Source of the DNA: Pararge aegeria
Taxonomy: Eukaryota > Arthropoda > Insecta > Lepidoptera > Nymphalidae
Direction of reading: 5' to 3'
Length of the DNA stretch: 64,000 nt
Assembly (NCBI RefSeq): GCF_905163445.1
Contig: NC_053204.1
Location: 9,631,001-9,695,000, forward strand
Made by a program: the position numbers and the translations under genes. Each line of letters starts with the position of its first letter. The stretch's first letter is position 1. This document shows positions 31,806 to 42,700 of this stretch, piece after piece. Under the pieces are notes generated by a model. That model was given only the letters and a program-made list of their open reading frames with translations. It was not told the origin of the DNA and did no database searches.

Positions 31806-32799
31806 GGTACACTACATAACGTTTAGCGATTAAATTCAGGAGTAAAAAAACCAAGCTATATCGGGTGCTAGCCTCAACTTATATATTAATCAGTTCAATC
31901 AATTGCGTTACAGGGCCCAGAATTTTTATTATATTAGGTACTTAACTTGATCATACACATATAATATAGCAAGTAACGAAATATATATTAAACTATTTAA
32001 TTATTCTATCTCTGTTTTCACCTCCCCACGCAAAAACGACGTGGTTATAAGATAGACATGTGTGAGTGTGTGTGTGTGTGTGTGTGGGTGTGTGCATGTG
32101 TGTGTCTGTGTGTTTGTCTGTGGCGTCGTAGCTCCCGTACGGATGAATCGATTTTGATTTTGTTTTGTTTGTTTGATAGGTAAATTCGTCGGAATAGTTC
32201 ATAGTTCTTAGCTGTTTGTATTAAATTGGCCCAAGATGGCCGCCGCCACAAAATGGCGGTTTACATTTTTTTTCAAAACTCCCTCATATATGGATAGGAC
32301 TGACTAGTAGAGTACTTTATAGAGTATAGTATTCTACTAGTCAAGCCCGACTTTCAAATTTCAAATCAAAGATGGCCGCCACCACTAAATTACAACTTAC
32401 AGTGAATTACATTTCTACACCTCCCTCATATGGGTAAAAATATAAATGGCTTGACTAGTAGAATACTCGATATGAGCTCTATATGAAAAGTCAGGGGTTA
32501 GGTAGTAGCAGTAGGTACGAAGTTCAGCAACAACATTTCCACATCAACATTTAAATATCGTTTGTAGCCTCGCGTTGAAGATTTTGGCATCGTGTTTTAA
32601 TTTATAAGTAAGAGCTGCAAATTAATTTGAATGACGGAGTGTGAACGGTCGAAAACGTTGGTTACTTAAATAAACTCGCTTTGATATTTAAATTTCGGCT
32701 CTGTTTGTTGTAACTGAGATGAGGATCGCTTTGTAGCGGGCACAAGTGCCGACGCGACGGTCAGCGGGCGGTGTTTATAATTTGAATAACTATAAATAA
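31806..32799. other. Unassigned, with (GT)n and a short duplicated motif
   Basis: A (GT)n tract lies at about 32064-32117. Around 32230-32480 the motifs caagatggccgccgccacaa and caaagatggccgccaccact, and a segment with gactagtagagtac or gactagtagaatac, recur at about 130-bp spacing. This suggests an old internal duplication. No gene seen. Confidence 0.4.
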
Positions 32800-32940
32800 A
32801 CAAATAAATATACGAGTACTACATTACGCACATCGCCATCTAGTCCCAAAGTAAACGTAGGTTGTTTTGGGTACTAAGATGACTGATGAATATTTTTATA
32901 AATATACTTAAATACTTAATAAGTATTTAAGAATATATCA
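32800..32940 (-). mobile_element. SINE-A 3' half
   Basis: acaaataaatatacgagtac, gcacatcgccatctagtccc and actaagatgactgatgaata; breaks off before the head. Confidence 0.75.
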
Positions 32941-33157
32941 CAACGTGTAACAGAATTATGAATTAATATTGAAAGCTGCGTAAATATACTTAATAAGGAA
33001 TCAGGGTGATCCCTAAAAATATGAAATCAAAATAAGCATATTTATTTTTCCATAAAAACGAAAGTGTTTAATTATATTATCTTATATGTTAAGATAGACA
33101 CGTGCTTGTACCTACACTACGCGACGCGTACCTAATAAAGTAACATGAGTCACGTGA

Positions 33158-33315
33158 TAGATAGATAGATAAATTCTTTATTGCACACAATTAATTCATA
33201 AAGATAATATATATAGAAAACATAAATACAAGAGAAATAAAAATGCGCAAAGGCGGTCTTACTGCTTTAAGCGATCTCCTCCAGACAACCCTTAATGAAA
33301 GAAGAAAATGATTAT
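33158..33315 (-). mobile_element. LINE-D-like 3' end with (GATA) tail
   Basis: gatagatagataaattcttt then ggcggtcttactgctttaag and cgatctcctccagacaaccc; related to LINE-D but diverged. Confidence 0.5.
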
Positions 33316-33394
33316 GGAAAAGGTATAGTGCAATTTTAATTTTGCATATGATTTTAATTTTGCATGTGATGTGAGGGCTGTATCTGATTTCTGT

Positions 33395-33735
33395 TTAGTT
33401 AGTTATTTATTTATATATTCGTATTTAACAGCGTTACAATAAAAATATAATTATAAATAGTTTCACTTAAATCTAAGGCCACAAAGATTACATAAACGTA
33501 ACATTTTGAAATAGTACGGTCTCGGATTTAACATAAAAATAATTAGGTATTTTGAATTAAATAATATGTAAAAGAGTTAATAACATAAAAGTGTGTACAA
33601 GACGAAGAAGGAAACAAAGAAAAATATTTAGACTGATCGATCAAAAACAATCCAAAAAAAATGTATTCGTCGCAGCATGTGAAAATGCACATATTTGTGT
33701 GTGCGTGCGTGCGTATGTGTGTGTGTGTACTTTTT
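33395..33735 (-). mobile_element. LINE 3' UTR with (GT)n, copy 1
   Basis: Matches 40555-40950 over most of its length (cagcgttacaataaaaatat, ttgaaatagtacggtctcgg, cgtcgcagcatgtgaaaatg), including a GTGC/GTGT tract at the right. Orientation is inferred from the TTTA-rich left end. Confidence 0.6.
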
Positions 33736-33787
33736 TTTATGCCACGTGCTACCTAATCTAGGTCTCATAACACCTTATTTGTGGTCT

Positions 33788-33803
33788 CCCCCCCCCCCCC
33801 CCC
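33788..33803. repeat. Poly(C) tract
   Basis: A run of about 16 C residues, unusual in this AT-rich window. Confidence 0.9.
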
Positions 33804-33904
33804 TAAAGGGGGTATACCCAAACTAAAAACCACCAAGGCATGATGATGTCCCTCTTGTTGGCATTATAAGATGCAAAATATCAATTTCTGATGAACATGC
33901 GTTC

Positions 33905-33998
33905 TTATAAACATGGATGACAAAAACATTATACAGTTGGAATCGAACTCTTTGACTCTGAAAGCAGTGTCGCTGCCCTCTGCGCCATTCGGCCATAT
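33905..33998 (-). mobile_element. SINE-A head fragment
   Basis: agttggaatcgaactctttg, ctctgaaagcagtgtcgctg, then cgccattcggcc; the body is missing. Confidence 0.65.
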
Positions 33999-34149
33999 GG
34001 TGAATCGCTGCTGATTCATGCTGCAAGTTCAAGCCTCGTTTGTGTAGAGGTTATTTATATATTTCTTTCTTTATTTTATTATCATATAATTAGTACGGAC
34101 AAATCCAATTACTAGTGTAAGCATGATCGCCTGCATCTAGTTTAAAAAG

Positions 34150-34608
34150 TTTTTTTGCTTCATCGTGAGGAAAACATGCCTGAGAGTTCTCCATAATGTT
34201 CTCAAAGGTGCGTGTGGAGTCATACAATCCGTACTGGGCCAGCGGGGTGGATTACGGCCTTAACTCTTCTCATTGTCTTCTCATTGACGGCCGATTGGCG
34301 CAGTGGTCAGCGACCCTTCTTTCTGAGTCCAATGCCGTGAGTTCGATTCCCACAACTGGGATGTTTATGTGATGAACATGGAATGTTTTTCAGTGTCTGG
34401 GTGTTTATATGTATATTATAAGTATTTAATATTTATGTATATATTATTCATAAAAATATTCATCGGTTATCTTAGTAACCATAACACAAGCTGCGCTCAC
34501 TTTGGGACTAGATGGCGTTGTGTGTATTGTCGTAGTATTTTTATTTATTTATTTATTGTTGGGGGAGACCTGTGCTCTGTAGTGGGCCGGTAACGATTGA
34601 TATGATGT
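34150..34608 (+). mobile_element. SINE-B 3' part split by SINE-A
   Basis: SINE-B sequence (catcgtgaggaaaacatgcc to taactcttctcattg) runs to 34285. It resumes at about 34559 (gggggagacctgtgctctgt, gtgggccggtaacgattgat). SINE-A fills the interval. Confidence 0.75.
34286..34558 (+). mobile_element. SINE-A, full length, inserted in SINE-B
   Basis: gacggccgattggcgcagtg at the start, B-box gagttcgattcccac, body intact, and an (ATTT)n tail to 34558. Confidence 0.88.
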
Positions 34609-34959
34609 TGACGGTCGCTACCACGAAAATGGCGAATTGCATTTCGTTCCAAAACTCCTTTAAAATAAGTATAAAGTTTTTTTTTTAATTTTTTATTTAA
34701 ATTATTTGTAATTATTTAGTTTCGTCGAGTTTAAAATCACAACGATGAAAAGAAGTATCTCATAGAAAGAGAAGAAAAATAGTTATGGTGTATTCTAAAA
34801 ATCTATGCATACGGTTCGGCCTATCGAGTATCAGTCGATGGTAAATTGCCGGTTACAATTCATTCGGGGACGACCGAATTTACGCGCCGCCAACTGTGTA
34901 CGTCATTGACTCCGCCACATACGGGGGGAATTCCCATAACTGAGCGTTCGTTTTATTTA

Positions 34960-35105
34960 GACGGCCGATTGGCGCAGTTGGCAGCGACCCTGCTTTCTGA
35001 GTCCAAGACTGTGTAGGATTTCCATAACCGCAAAATGTTTGTGTGATGAACACGAATGTTTTTCAATGTATGGATGTTTATCTGTATATTTTAAATATTT
35101 ATGTA
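34960..35105 (+). mobile_element. SINE-A, 3' truncated
   Basis: gacggccgattggcgcagtt, a decayed B-box (taggatttccataac), then gtttttcaatgtatggatgt up to atttatgtat. SINE-B follows directly. Confidence 0.8.
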
Positions 35106-35215
35106 TCGCCATCATCATCATATCAACCCATGACTCACTACAAAGCACGTCTCCTTATATTTGAGTAGGGGTTAAGTCCGCAGTCCCAGTGCGGATTGGT
35201 GGACTCCACACACCC
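35106..35215 (-). mobile_element. SINE-B 3' fragment
   Basis: catcatcatatcaacccatg, ggggttaagtccgcagtccc and ggattggtggactccacaca. Confidence 0.65.
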
Positions 35216-35224
35216 TTCTCACAC

Positions 35225-35838
35225 AGGGCAACGTGTGAGAAAACAATTTCAAATTCAGATCTCCGGGCCCTTGCTAAAGAAAAACCTATTCTTAGCCAAA
35301 TACGGCGTATAAAACGGAACTGGGTACCCGCTTTAAGCTTAACATCTGGTGTCCAACAAGAAGCATTTAAATTTGACGAAAACGTAGAAGGCCCGATCTT
35401 TCACTATTCAGGCTGTTAAGCTTTGGAATCTTGAAATCCAAGAGGCACAGTCTATTACCATTTTTAAAAAACTTGTTAAAGATGATTTTTTGTCTGAATC
35501 TTCGGAACTTTAACATGCCTATTCCCTTCTGTTTTATTTGGGGTTTCACAATATTGTATACATTAATGTATTATTGATATTAATTATATTGGTATATATT
35601 AATTATCAGTATCTATATTTTTTATTGTAAGTTTATTATATGTATACATTATATAGGTATATATAGGTATATATGCATGTTTATTTGAATGCATCACCTA
35701 CCTCTCTTCTTTAGCTGTGTTTAACGCCTTTGGTTGCCTGGAAGAGATCGCTATGTAGCGAAAAGGCCGCCAAATTGTATACTTTTTGTTAAATTTTTAT
35801 GTGTACAATAAAAGTGTATTCATTCATTCATTTATTCA
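35225..35838 (+). mobile_element. LINE-D with ORF2 C-terminus and (ATTC)n tail
   Basis: Plus-strand frames around 35400-35512 read AVKLWNLEIQEAQSITIF and KKLVKDDFLSESSEL then stop, a typical LINE ORF2 C-terminal helix region. The 3' UTR follows, with the conserved ggttgcctggaagagatcgc and tatgtagcgaaaaggccgcc. It ends in ATTC repeats (35818-35838). It ties the (ATTC)n 3' ends seen elsewhere to a protein-coding LINE. Upstream the frame is broken. Confidence 0.65.
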
Positions 35839-36106
35839 ACGCCAAAGGCAACATGAAAGCGGAAGGAAATGAAGGCTTCTAACTTATCTTGGCCCACGCT
35901 TGAGTCTGCAGCTCGGGATAGGTCTGGATGGAAAACAGTAGTCTTGAACCTATGCACCACCAGGTGTTGGAGGACTCAAAGAAGAAGAGAGAAAACCCTT
36001 AGGCGCACGCGATGCTGCGCAGTATCATCATATCATATCATATCACAAGAAAGTTTGTATAGGAAAAATATCGGAAGCTGTTAAAATCTCGGCCAAACGC
36101 TCCTAA

Positions 36107-36797
36107 TATAAATAAATAAATAAATAAGTAATACGACAATACACACATCGCCATCTAGCCCCAAGTAAGCGTAGCTGCTGTTATGGGTGCTAAGAGGACT
36201 AATGAGTATTTATTTTATGAATAACTAGCTGTTGCCCGCGACTTCGTCTGCGTTTGATTTTGTTTTTTGATGTGGCATTAAATTTAGTTGTAGTTCTAAA
36301 AAAAATAAAGTATTCAGTATCGCTAAGACTTAAATGAGGGGTTTGCTGCTGTCCGCTGAGGTGTTCTGTCCTCTATCTCAAACAACATTCATCAGATCTA
36401 CACAAAGTTTTGGCAAAATTAAACACATATTATAACCTCTATAATACAAAAATAATTATTTAAATCGGTTATAATTTGTCGGAGTTATGGTGTAAAATCG
36501 TCAAACACTTTCATCCCCTCTCCCAAAGGAACCGAGCTTAATGTCGGGATATAAAGTATCCTATATTACTTCTAACACTTTCAAGAATATGTGTACAAAG
36601 TTTCACGAGATTCGGTTAAGTAGTTTTTGCGTGAAAGCGTAACAAACATTGAGATTTATAATATTAGTAAGGATAGTAAGTATAAGGATATACATAAAAA
36701 CTTATAAATACCCAGACACTGAAAAAACTGTTGTGGGAATCGGACCTACGGTTGACTCCGAAAGCAGGGTCGCTGCCCACTGCGCCATTCTGCCGTC
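36107..36797 (-). mobile_element. SINE-A split by a Helitron
   Basis: The SINE-A tail and 3' body lie at 36107-36224, and the 5' body and head at 36689-36797 (tatacataaaaacttataaa to cattctgccgtc). Removing 36225-36688 restores the family consensus around tgaataatatacataa exactly. Confidence 0.88.
36225..36688 (-). mobile_element. Helitron, 464 bp, inserted in SINE-A
   Basis: In minus orientation the 5' end is TCCTTATACTTAC and the 3' end is CGCGGGCAACAGCTAG. On the plus strand it lies between host A (36224) and host T (36689), the canonical Helitron A^T target. Internal blocks match 21962-22405 in reverse. Confidence 0.88.
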
Positions 36798-36959
36798 TAA
36801 ACGTTTTCGTGCACAATATCGGTCCGTATGATATCTTGCCTATTCAAACAGGAACTATTTTATGCCGCATAATCCGATTTTCGGGACTCGCCTTTCTAAT
36901 ATCACCGCTAACTAGTTCGCTTGTTATTGAATCACATTTAGTTCGGAGGTCTATTTGAA

Positions 36960-37500
36960 AGCGACAATTCTATACGGCGCTTCATTATATCTAACACTAG
37001 ATTTAGTGGTGAGTATTGATGGTAAGAATGATGGTAAGAATGATGGTAAACAGTAATGGTAAGTGTTGTGCTATGATAATTTAGTATTTTCATAACACAA
37101 TAATAAATGTTACGTCTTTGCGAAAAGTACTTATGCTTGCGGTATACCACTCATGGTACAAAAAATTCGACGGAAATATTTACAAAAAAGCCCATATTAA
37201 TTCATTTAAAATAACAATATTAGAGAAAAGATAATTATTAGAATATACAATATCGAATTAAAATTACAGTATAAATTGAATTTACAGAAAAAAAAAATAC
37301 AATGAATAATAATAATTATTAAATAAAATAGATAAAAAAAATTAAATAAGTAAGGCGTATTATATTAACGAATATTTTTGTGACAGTTCTTAGTTAGTGT
37401 CTAAAGTTTAAAATTTTAAGTGTTTTAATTTGTAATATAAACTCTTAATATGTAAGAAAATTGCACGCCAGAAAGTGGCAAACTATTGGAACTATTCGCA
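36960..37500. other. Unassigned AT-rich sequence
   Basis: Contains a short direct repeat (gatggtaagaat units, 37019-37050), otherwise nothing recognised. Confidence 0.3.
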
Positions 37501-37504
37501 CTTA

Positions 37505-37556
37505 CAACACCAAAAAAAATGTACACAGTTAAAGCAATAAAATTTATTCTATTCTA
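37505..37556 (+). mobile_element. LINE tail with (ATTCT)n
   Basis: gttaaagcaataaaatttat followed by repeated ATTCT units, a CR1-like simple-repeat tail. Confidence 0.4.
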
Positions 37557-38279
37557 TTCTAGTAACTGTCCTGGCGAACTTCGTACCGCAAATATTTCTT
37601 TTTTATGAATGTTATATTTTAATTTTAATACTTTTATGCTATTACGGTCTAAGAGAAATCCAAAAAATCCAATATCACAAAAATTGGTCCAGCCATTCTT
37701 GAGTTATAAATGGCGTAACTAACACAAAACAATCTTAAAAAATTTCTAAATTTAAGAAAAAATGTGACTGCAAAAATTGTACATTAGAAGTAAGAAAAAA
37801 CTTACAGTGCAACATACTAGGTTACATAAAATTCATAATTCGTTTAAAGAAAATTGCATACAATTCTACAATAAACTACCCATTGCCATCTTGGAGATGT
37901 CTCTTAAAAAGTTCAAAGTTTGTATTAAACGTAAGCTTATAGAAAATTCCTATTATAGTATAAAGGATAACGTAATCGATAAAAAAGCTTGGGTGGGAAT
38001 TATTGCTCTAACCAGGTTGCTCTTCTAATAATTTTAAATGAAAATGTGAGATGGTGATAACAAAAAAAAACACCCGGCTAAGTTTATTGTGGGCTTTTTC
38101 TTAGACCAGAACGCGTTTGGAATCCTCGTAGCTTGAGTCTTAAGTTTACGAATGTGGTTATCGCCATCATCTTACTACCGTGTAATTCTCATGTACGCAT
38201 CAAAAGTGCCATCTATGGGCCTACTTGAATAAAGATATTTTTGACTTTGACTTTGACAACTTTCTTTTATATATATAGA
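37557..38279 (-). mobile_element. Helitron (second subfamily) split by LINE-B
   Basis: The left part starts near ctagtaactgtcctggcgaa and runs to about 37733. The right part is the short stretch acaactttcttttatatata to about 38279, a TCTATATATATAAAAG-type 5' end on the minus strand. The LINE-B at 37735-38260 lies between them. Confidence 0.6.
37735..38260 (+). mobile_element. LINE-B 3' region, most complete copy
   Basis: An open stretch at 37777-38028 reads FKENCIQFYNKLPIAILE, then LKKFKVCIKRKLIENSYY and IDKKAWVGI, the C-terminus of a CR1/Jockey-type ORF2 (clade not certain). The 3' UTR and a (GACTTT)n tail follow. It was inserted into a Helitron. Confidence 0.75.
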
Positions 38280-38582
38280 TTTGAATGTATGTGGGTATGC
38301 CAATAATTAAAATAATAAATAAAATGTCGATGTACATATAAGCGAATGTGTATAAATAATACACAATATAATTTAACAATTGAAAAAGCAATACAGTAAA
38401 CCGCAGGTATCACACACCAGTGTAGGTCATTCTACTCTTAATTCAGTCCGTTGCTTTCCATGGCATGACAGTCATAAAGTCTCAAGCGCAAGCCGATCTA
38501 GCGAAAAAAACTTATAGTATCATAACGTTAAAACATATTTTCGCACGGTTAAAAAGCCGCTGTGCACTTTGGCAAAAAATTT

Positions 38583-39110
38583 AAAAAAAAAATCATTTAT
38601 TTCAAGTAGGCCTAATATAAGCACTTTTGAAACGTCAAGTCTGTCAGTGCGTAGTGACTCTACCACCGGTTCGGAAGGCAGATTCTACCGAGAAGAAGCC
38701 GGCAAGAAACTCAGCAGTTTCTATTTTCAAAATATCAACAATTTACATATTACATTTTAAAATTCATTTTTCTATCTTGTGAGAGATGAAAGCGGAGCCG
38801 GATGCTTCCAAGCAACCTTGTCATCAAGAAATTCATTAATTTTATAATAACCTCGCTGTAATATGTTTTAATTGGAAGGTCAAAAATGACCTTAGGAATC
38901 ATATTATAAAAGCGTATACTCAGTCCCACAAATGATCCCTATACCTTACGCAGACGATATGCAGATGTCACTAATTTATGACCATTTCTTGTAAGTCGAC
39001 TGTTTATATCCACTTTTTGTTTATAAAGACTAATATGTTGTCTTACAAATACTATATTGTTATAAATATATTGTGAGGCACCGCACTTAAATTTACTTGC
39101 CTACGAAATC
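38583..39110 (-). mobile_element. LINE-A 3' region
   Basis: tcatttatttcaagtaggcc, tctaccaccggttcggaagg, ccggcaagaaactcagcagt, then ORF2 codons with one deletion and upstream sequence to ttataaatatattgtgaggc. No open frame remains. Confidence 0.75.
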
Positions 39111-39399
39111 TTGAGCCGGCTAAACTAGTTTTTAAATAAATAAACTGATAAAGGGCGTTTCCTTGGCGAGCCAAAACAATGCCGAATTACTGCGAGCGTT
39201 TAAGATTAATAAGACCGCACTGAAAGACATCCTGATTTCATAATGCCTTACATCCATGAAAGAATGGACGCGGCTTTTAAATACAAAACCTTTATCTTTG
39301 TCTGTAGGACTGTAGGTAGGACTTCGACTTCATTTTCGGGGGACAGAATTGGAATCCCAGCACCCCTAATTTTACTAAGTTTTTTTTTTACCTGTTATA

Positions 39400-39510
39400 G
39401 ACTAGCGCTTGACCACAATCACACCTAATGGAAAGTGTAGATGATGCCTAAGATGGGACGCGCTTGCCAAGAAGATGCCTACTCGCTCTTGTTTTAAGAT
39501 AAAATCTTTG
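39400..39510. repeat. Dispersed repeat I, copy 2
   Basis: gactagcgcttgaccacaat, cacacctaatggaaagtgta and gccaagaagatgcctactcg match 23985-24070. Confidence 0.45.
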
Positions 39511-39534
39511 TTGTTCTTGTACTTGTTACTATAA

Positions 39535-39815
39535 GATTGATGAATTTCTTAAAAGCTTGGAAGCAGGCTCCGCTCTCATCTTTCACAAGATAAATAAAAA
39601 AGTGTAGTTAATAGTTAATAGTTAATAGTGTACTTAAAATATTGTAAAATGTAAAATTATGTAAAAAAAAGCAATCTGCTGAGTTTCTTACCGGCTCTTC
39701 TCGGTGGAATCTACCTTCCGGTGGTAGAGTCACTAAAAACACACTGATTTGACGTTTCAAAAGTGCTTTTCAACTTGGCCTACTTAAAATAAATGAATTT
39801 TGAATTTCGGAACGA
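39535..39815 (+). mobile_element. LINE-A 3' end
   Basis: gattgatgaatttcttaaaa, ttaccggctcttctcggtgg and ctacttaaaataaatgaatt, with a TTTGAATTT tail. Confidence 0.7.
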
Positions 39816-39827
39816 GACCGATTAGGA

Positions 39828-39898
39828 GTATGACTACCATACTCTCAAACAGATTAGCCGGTTTCACACCAGGTGAGATTGCTGTCAAGGGCTAACTA
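39828..39898 (+). mobile_element. SINE-C 3' end
   Basis: gaccgattaggagtatgact, accatactctcaaac and gtgagattgctgtcaagggc match the 3' end of SINE-C. Confidence 0.6.
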
Positions 39899-39929
39899 GT
39901 AGTGTAAAATAAACGTGTAAGTACTTATG

Positions 39930-40212
39930 TACACGCGTTAGGAGTTATACTTCTTTGGCGTAAAAAGATAAATATATTTAAAAAAATTTAATCTGTCGCC
40001 TTATTCTACGTTTGTAGAAAAAACGACACTAACTATACAAAAAAGGTATTGTTTGAATTATTGAAAGTCAACTGTCAAACCTTTCTTAGAAAAACTAAAA
40101 TGTTGACTATAGCTAACTTCATAGTGTCGGTTTTTTGTGACGGAGTGCGCGCGCATCGTAAAAATTTACACTCACCATTTTTCCCTAACGCGTCACAAGA
40201 AGTATAACTTCA
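39930..40212. mobile_element. MITE-like element with inverted ends
   Basis: The left end (acgcgttaggagttatactt, ctt) and right end (aacgcgtcacaagaagtata, actt) are imperfect inverted repeats enclosing about 280 bp without coding capacity. Superfamily is not assigned. Confidence 0.45.
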
Positions 40213-40554
40213 AAACAAATTTACAATGATTGTGGCATAATTGAAAATTACCGTATCCATCCCAATAATTCCATCAAAGTTCCAAAGACCGCCATATTTC
40301 TACCGCCATTCTTAGACCGTCATTCTCAGGCGCATCCAGCTTCCTTATGTTTCAGCAATAAGGGCTAATTTCCCCCAACATCCCCATTGTTTGGCCCTCC
40401 ATTATCAAACCTAAGGTCTAAGTTATTTATGTACCTAGTTAATAGAAGTCTTGTTTGAAATTTTCTGCCATTGTCTTCAGTTCTGCTTTTGACGTGATGA
40501 ATTGGATTATCTGGCGCTTTATATCGTGCTGTTTTATTTTAGGTTTTATTGTAT

Positions 40555-40950
40555 CTGTTTATTTATTTATTTAATCATTTATATATTTATAATCAACAGC
40601 GTTACAGTAAAAATATATTTATAAATAGTTTCACTTAAATCTGATGGCCACAAAGATTACATTTTGAAATAGTACGGTCTTGGATTTAACATAAAAATTA
40701 TTAGGTAATTTGAATTAATAAATATGTAAAAGAGTTAATAACATAAAAGTGTGAACAAGACGTAAAGAAACAAAGAAAACTATTACGACTAATCGATCAA
40801 AAACAATCAAATAAAAATTTAAAAATTTATTTGTCGCAGCATGTGAAAAGACACTTATTTGTGTGTGTGTGCGTGCTTGCGTGCGTGCGGGCGTGCGTGT
40901 ATGTGTGTCTCTCTCTGTGTGTGTGTGTGTGTGTGTGTTTGCGTGCGTGC
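40555..40950 (-). mobile_element. LINE 3' UTR with (GT)n, copy 2
   Basis: Homologous to 33395-33735. The GTGT/GTGC tract at 40860-40950 is longer and mixed with CTCT. Confidence 0.6.
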
Positions 40951-41280
40951 CTTGTTGTGTGTTGGATACTTTATATTGCGGTGCTTCATGTAAGCGCCTG
41001 AGTCATGAAGTTCTATGAAATATTACTTCTTTTTTTAATTGTGTTTTGGATAACTGAAAAATATCTAAATTATAATAAACTTTGTTATATGTTCGTGCCA
41101 GAGGTAGTACAACAGAATTTTGTGCATAATTTGTGTTTGATTTGGGAACGTTATGTACCCAGAAGGTAAAACGGGACACTTACTATTGTTAGAACTGTAG
41201 TAGGATAGCGATGAGGCTACGAAAAAATGCAAATAAACATACTGAACAAATATCACTTTATTAATTTACTTTATAAACTA

Positions 41281-41729
41281 CTAGCTGTTGGCCGCGACTT
41301 TGTCTGCGTTTTTTGTTTTTTGATGTGGCATTAAATTTTGTTGTAGTCCTAAAAATTCAGTATCGCTAAGCCTCAAATGAGAGGTTTGCTGCTGTCCGCT
41401 GAGGAGTTCTGTCCTCTATCTCCAACCAAATTCATCGGATCTACACAAAGTTTGGGCAAAATTAAACACATATTATAACCTCTGTAATACAAAAATAATT
41501 ATTTAAATCGGTTATAATTTGTCTGAGTTATGGTTTAAAATCGTCAAACACTTTCATCCCTCTGCCAAAGGAACCGAGCTTAATGTCCGGATAAAAAGTA
41601 TCCTATATTACTTCTAATACTTCCAAGAATATGTGTACAAAGTTTCATGAGGATCGGTTTAGGAGTTTTAGCGTGAAAGCGTAACAAACAAATTTGCATT
41701 GACATTTATAATATTAGTAGAAATAGGGA
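41281..41729 (-). mobile_element. Helitron, about 449 bp
   Basis: Plus strand: host A, then ctagctgttggccgcgactt at 41281. The other end is atttataatattagtagaaa-tagggA followed by T (41730). It shares the blocks of 21962-22405 in reverse. Its 5' end runs into a TAGGGA palindrome. Confidence 0.8.
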
Positions 41730-41763
41730 TAGGGATAGGGCTATCCCTATCCCTATCCCTATT
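41722..41763. repeat. TAGGGA/TCCCTA palindrome
   Basis: Units of TAGGGA (41723-41740) are followed directly by TATCCC units (41741-41763), giving about 16 paired bases with a 2-nt loop. Confidence 0.9.
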
Positions 41764-42130
41764 CGTAATATCGTAATAGCAATCGATATTATATTTAAAA
41801 CCAGGATATCGATAAAGTAATCGATTACGATATCGATATCATAATCGATATTGTAACCGATATCGATTATAGTATACGAGTTATTTTAATCGATATCGTA
41901 ATTGATTTCAAAACCGACAACTGTACTGTCGATATCAAATTTATAAGTCTATCAATACACTCCATGATTGTAAACTCATACAAGAAGATCTGTTTAGATG
42001 AAATACGTATTGTTACGTGGGCACACCCACGAGATAGCCATAGTATGCCTGCTAACCAAGAAGCGGCCGTATCGCATCATGTTCAAGTTACGTCATAATC
42101 AAAATTGTAATCGATATCACAATCGATATT
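41764..42130. repeat. ATCGAT-rich degenerate simple repeat, part 1
   Basis: Dense imperfect copies of short self-complementary motifs (atcgatat, gatatcgat, taatcgata), including TATCGATA octamers near 41808 and 41832. It continues after LINE-A at 42590-42700. Confidence 0.75.
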
Positions 42131-42588
42131 GTCAAATTCAAATTCAAATTCATTTATTTCAAGTAGGCCTACTTTATTAGCACTTTTGAAACGTCAAGTA
42201 TGCAGGTTTGTGTGACTCTACCACCGGTTCGGAAAGCAGATTCTACCGAGAAGAGCCGGCAAGAAACTCAATAGTTGCTCTTTTCCAACATCAACATTTA
42301 CAATCATTTTGCTATCTTGCGGGAGATGAGAGCGAGGCTGGCTGCTTCCATTCTACCTTGTCATTGAGGAATTCATCAAATGTATAGTAACCTCGCTGTA
42401 CTAGATGCGTTTTTACACATTTTTTAAATGTATGCATTGGTAGGTCAAGAATTTCCTTAGGAATCATGTTGTAAGAGCGTATACTCAACCCCACAAAGGA
42501 GTTCTGCACCTTTCGCAGATGATATGCAGATATCACTAATTTATGACCGTTTCTGGTAAGTCGATTTTTAATAAAAAAATTAAATAAA
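42131..42588 (-). mobile_element. LINE-A inserted in ATCGAT-rich block
   Basis: The tail attcaaattcaaattcattt is at the left. The minus strand reads SYNMIPKEILDLPMHTFKK, then VQRGYYTFDEFLND, with the frame open in 42312-42560. The LINE splits the ATCGAT-type block into two parts. Confidence 0.8.
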
Positions 42589-42700
42589 ATTGTAATTGAT
42601 ATTATAATATATGTAATAAATATAATAATTAATATCGTAATCGATATTTTAATCGATATTGTTATCGATATCACAAGCGATATCATAATCGGTTCGGTAG
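42589..42700. repeat. ATCGAT-rich degenerate simple repeat, part 2
   Basis: gtaatcgatattttaatcga, tattgttatcgatatcacaa and gcgatatcataatcgg continue the motif family of part 1. Confidence 0.75.

Noticed and set aside
41722..41763. Telomere-type repeat
   Set aside because: The unit is TAGGGA/TCCCTA, not the insect TTAGG. It joins a Helitron end and spans only about 40 bp.
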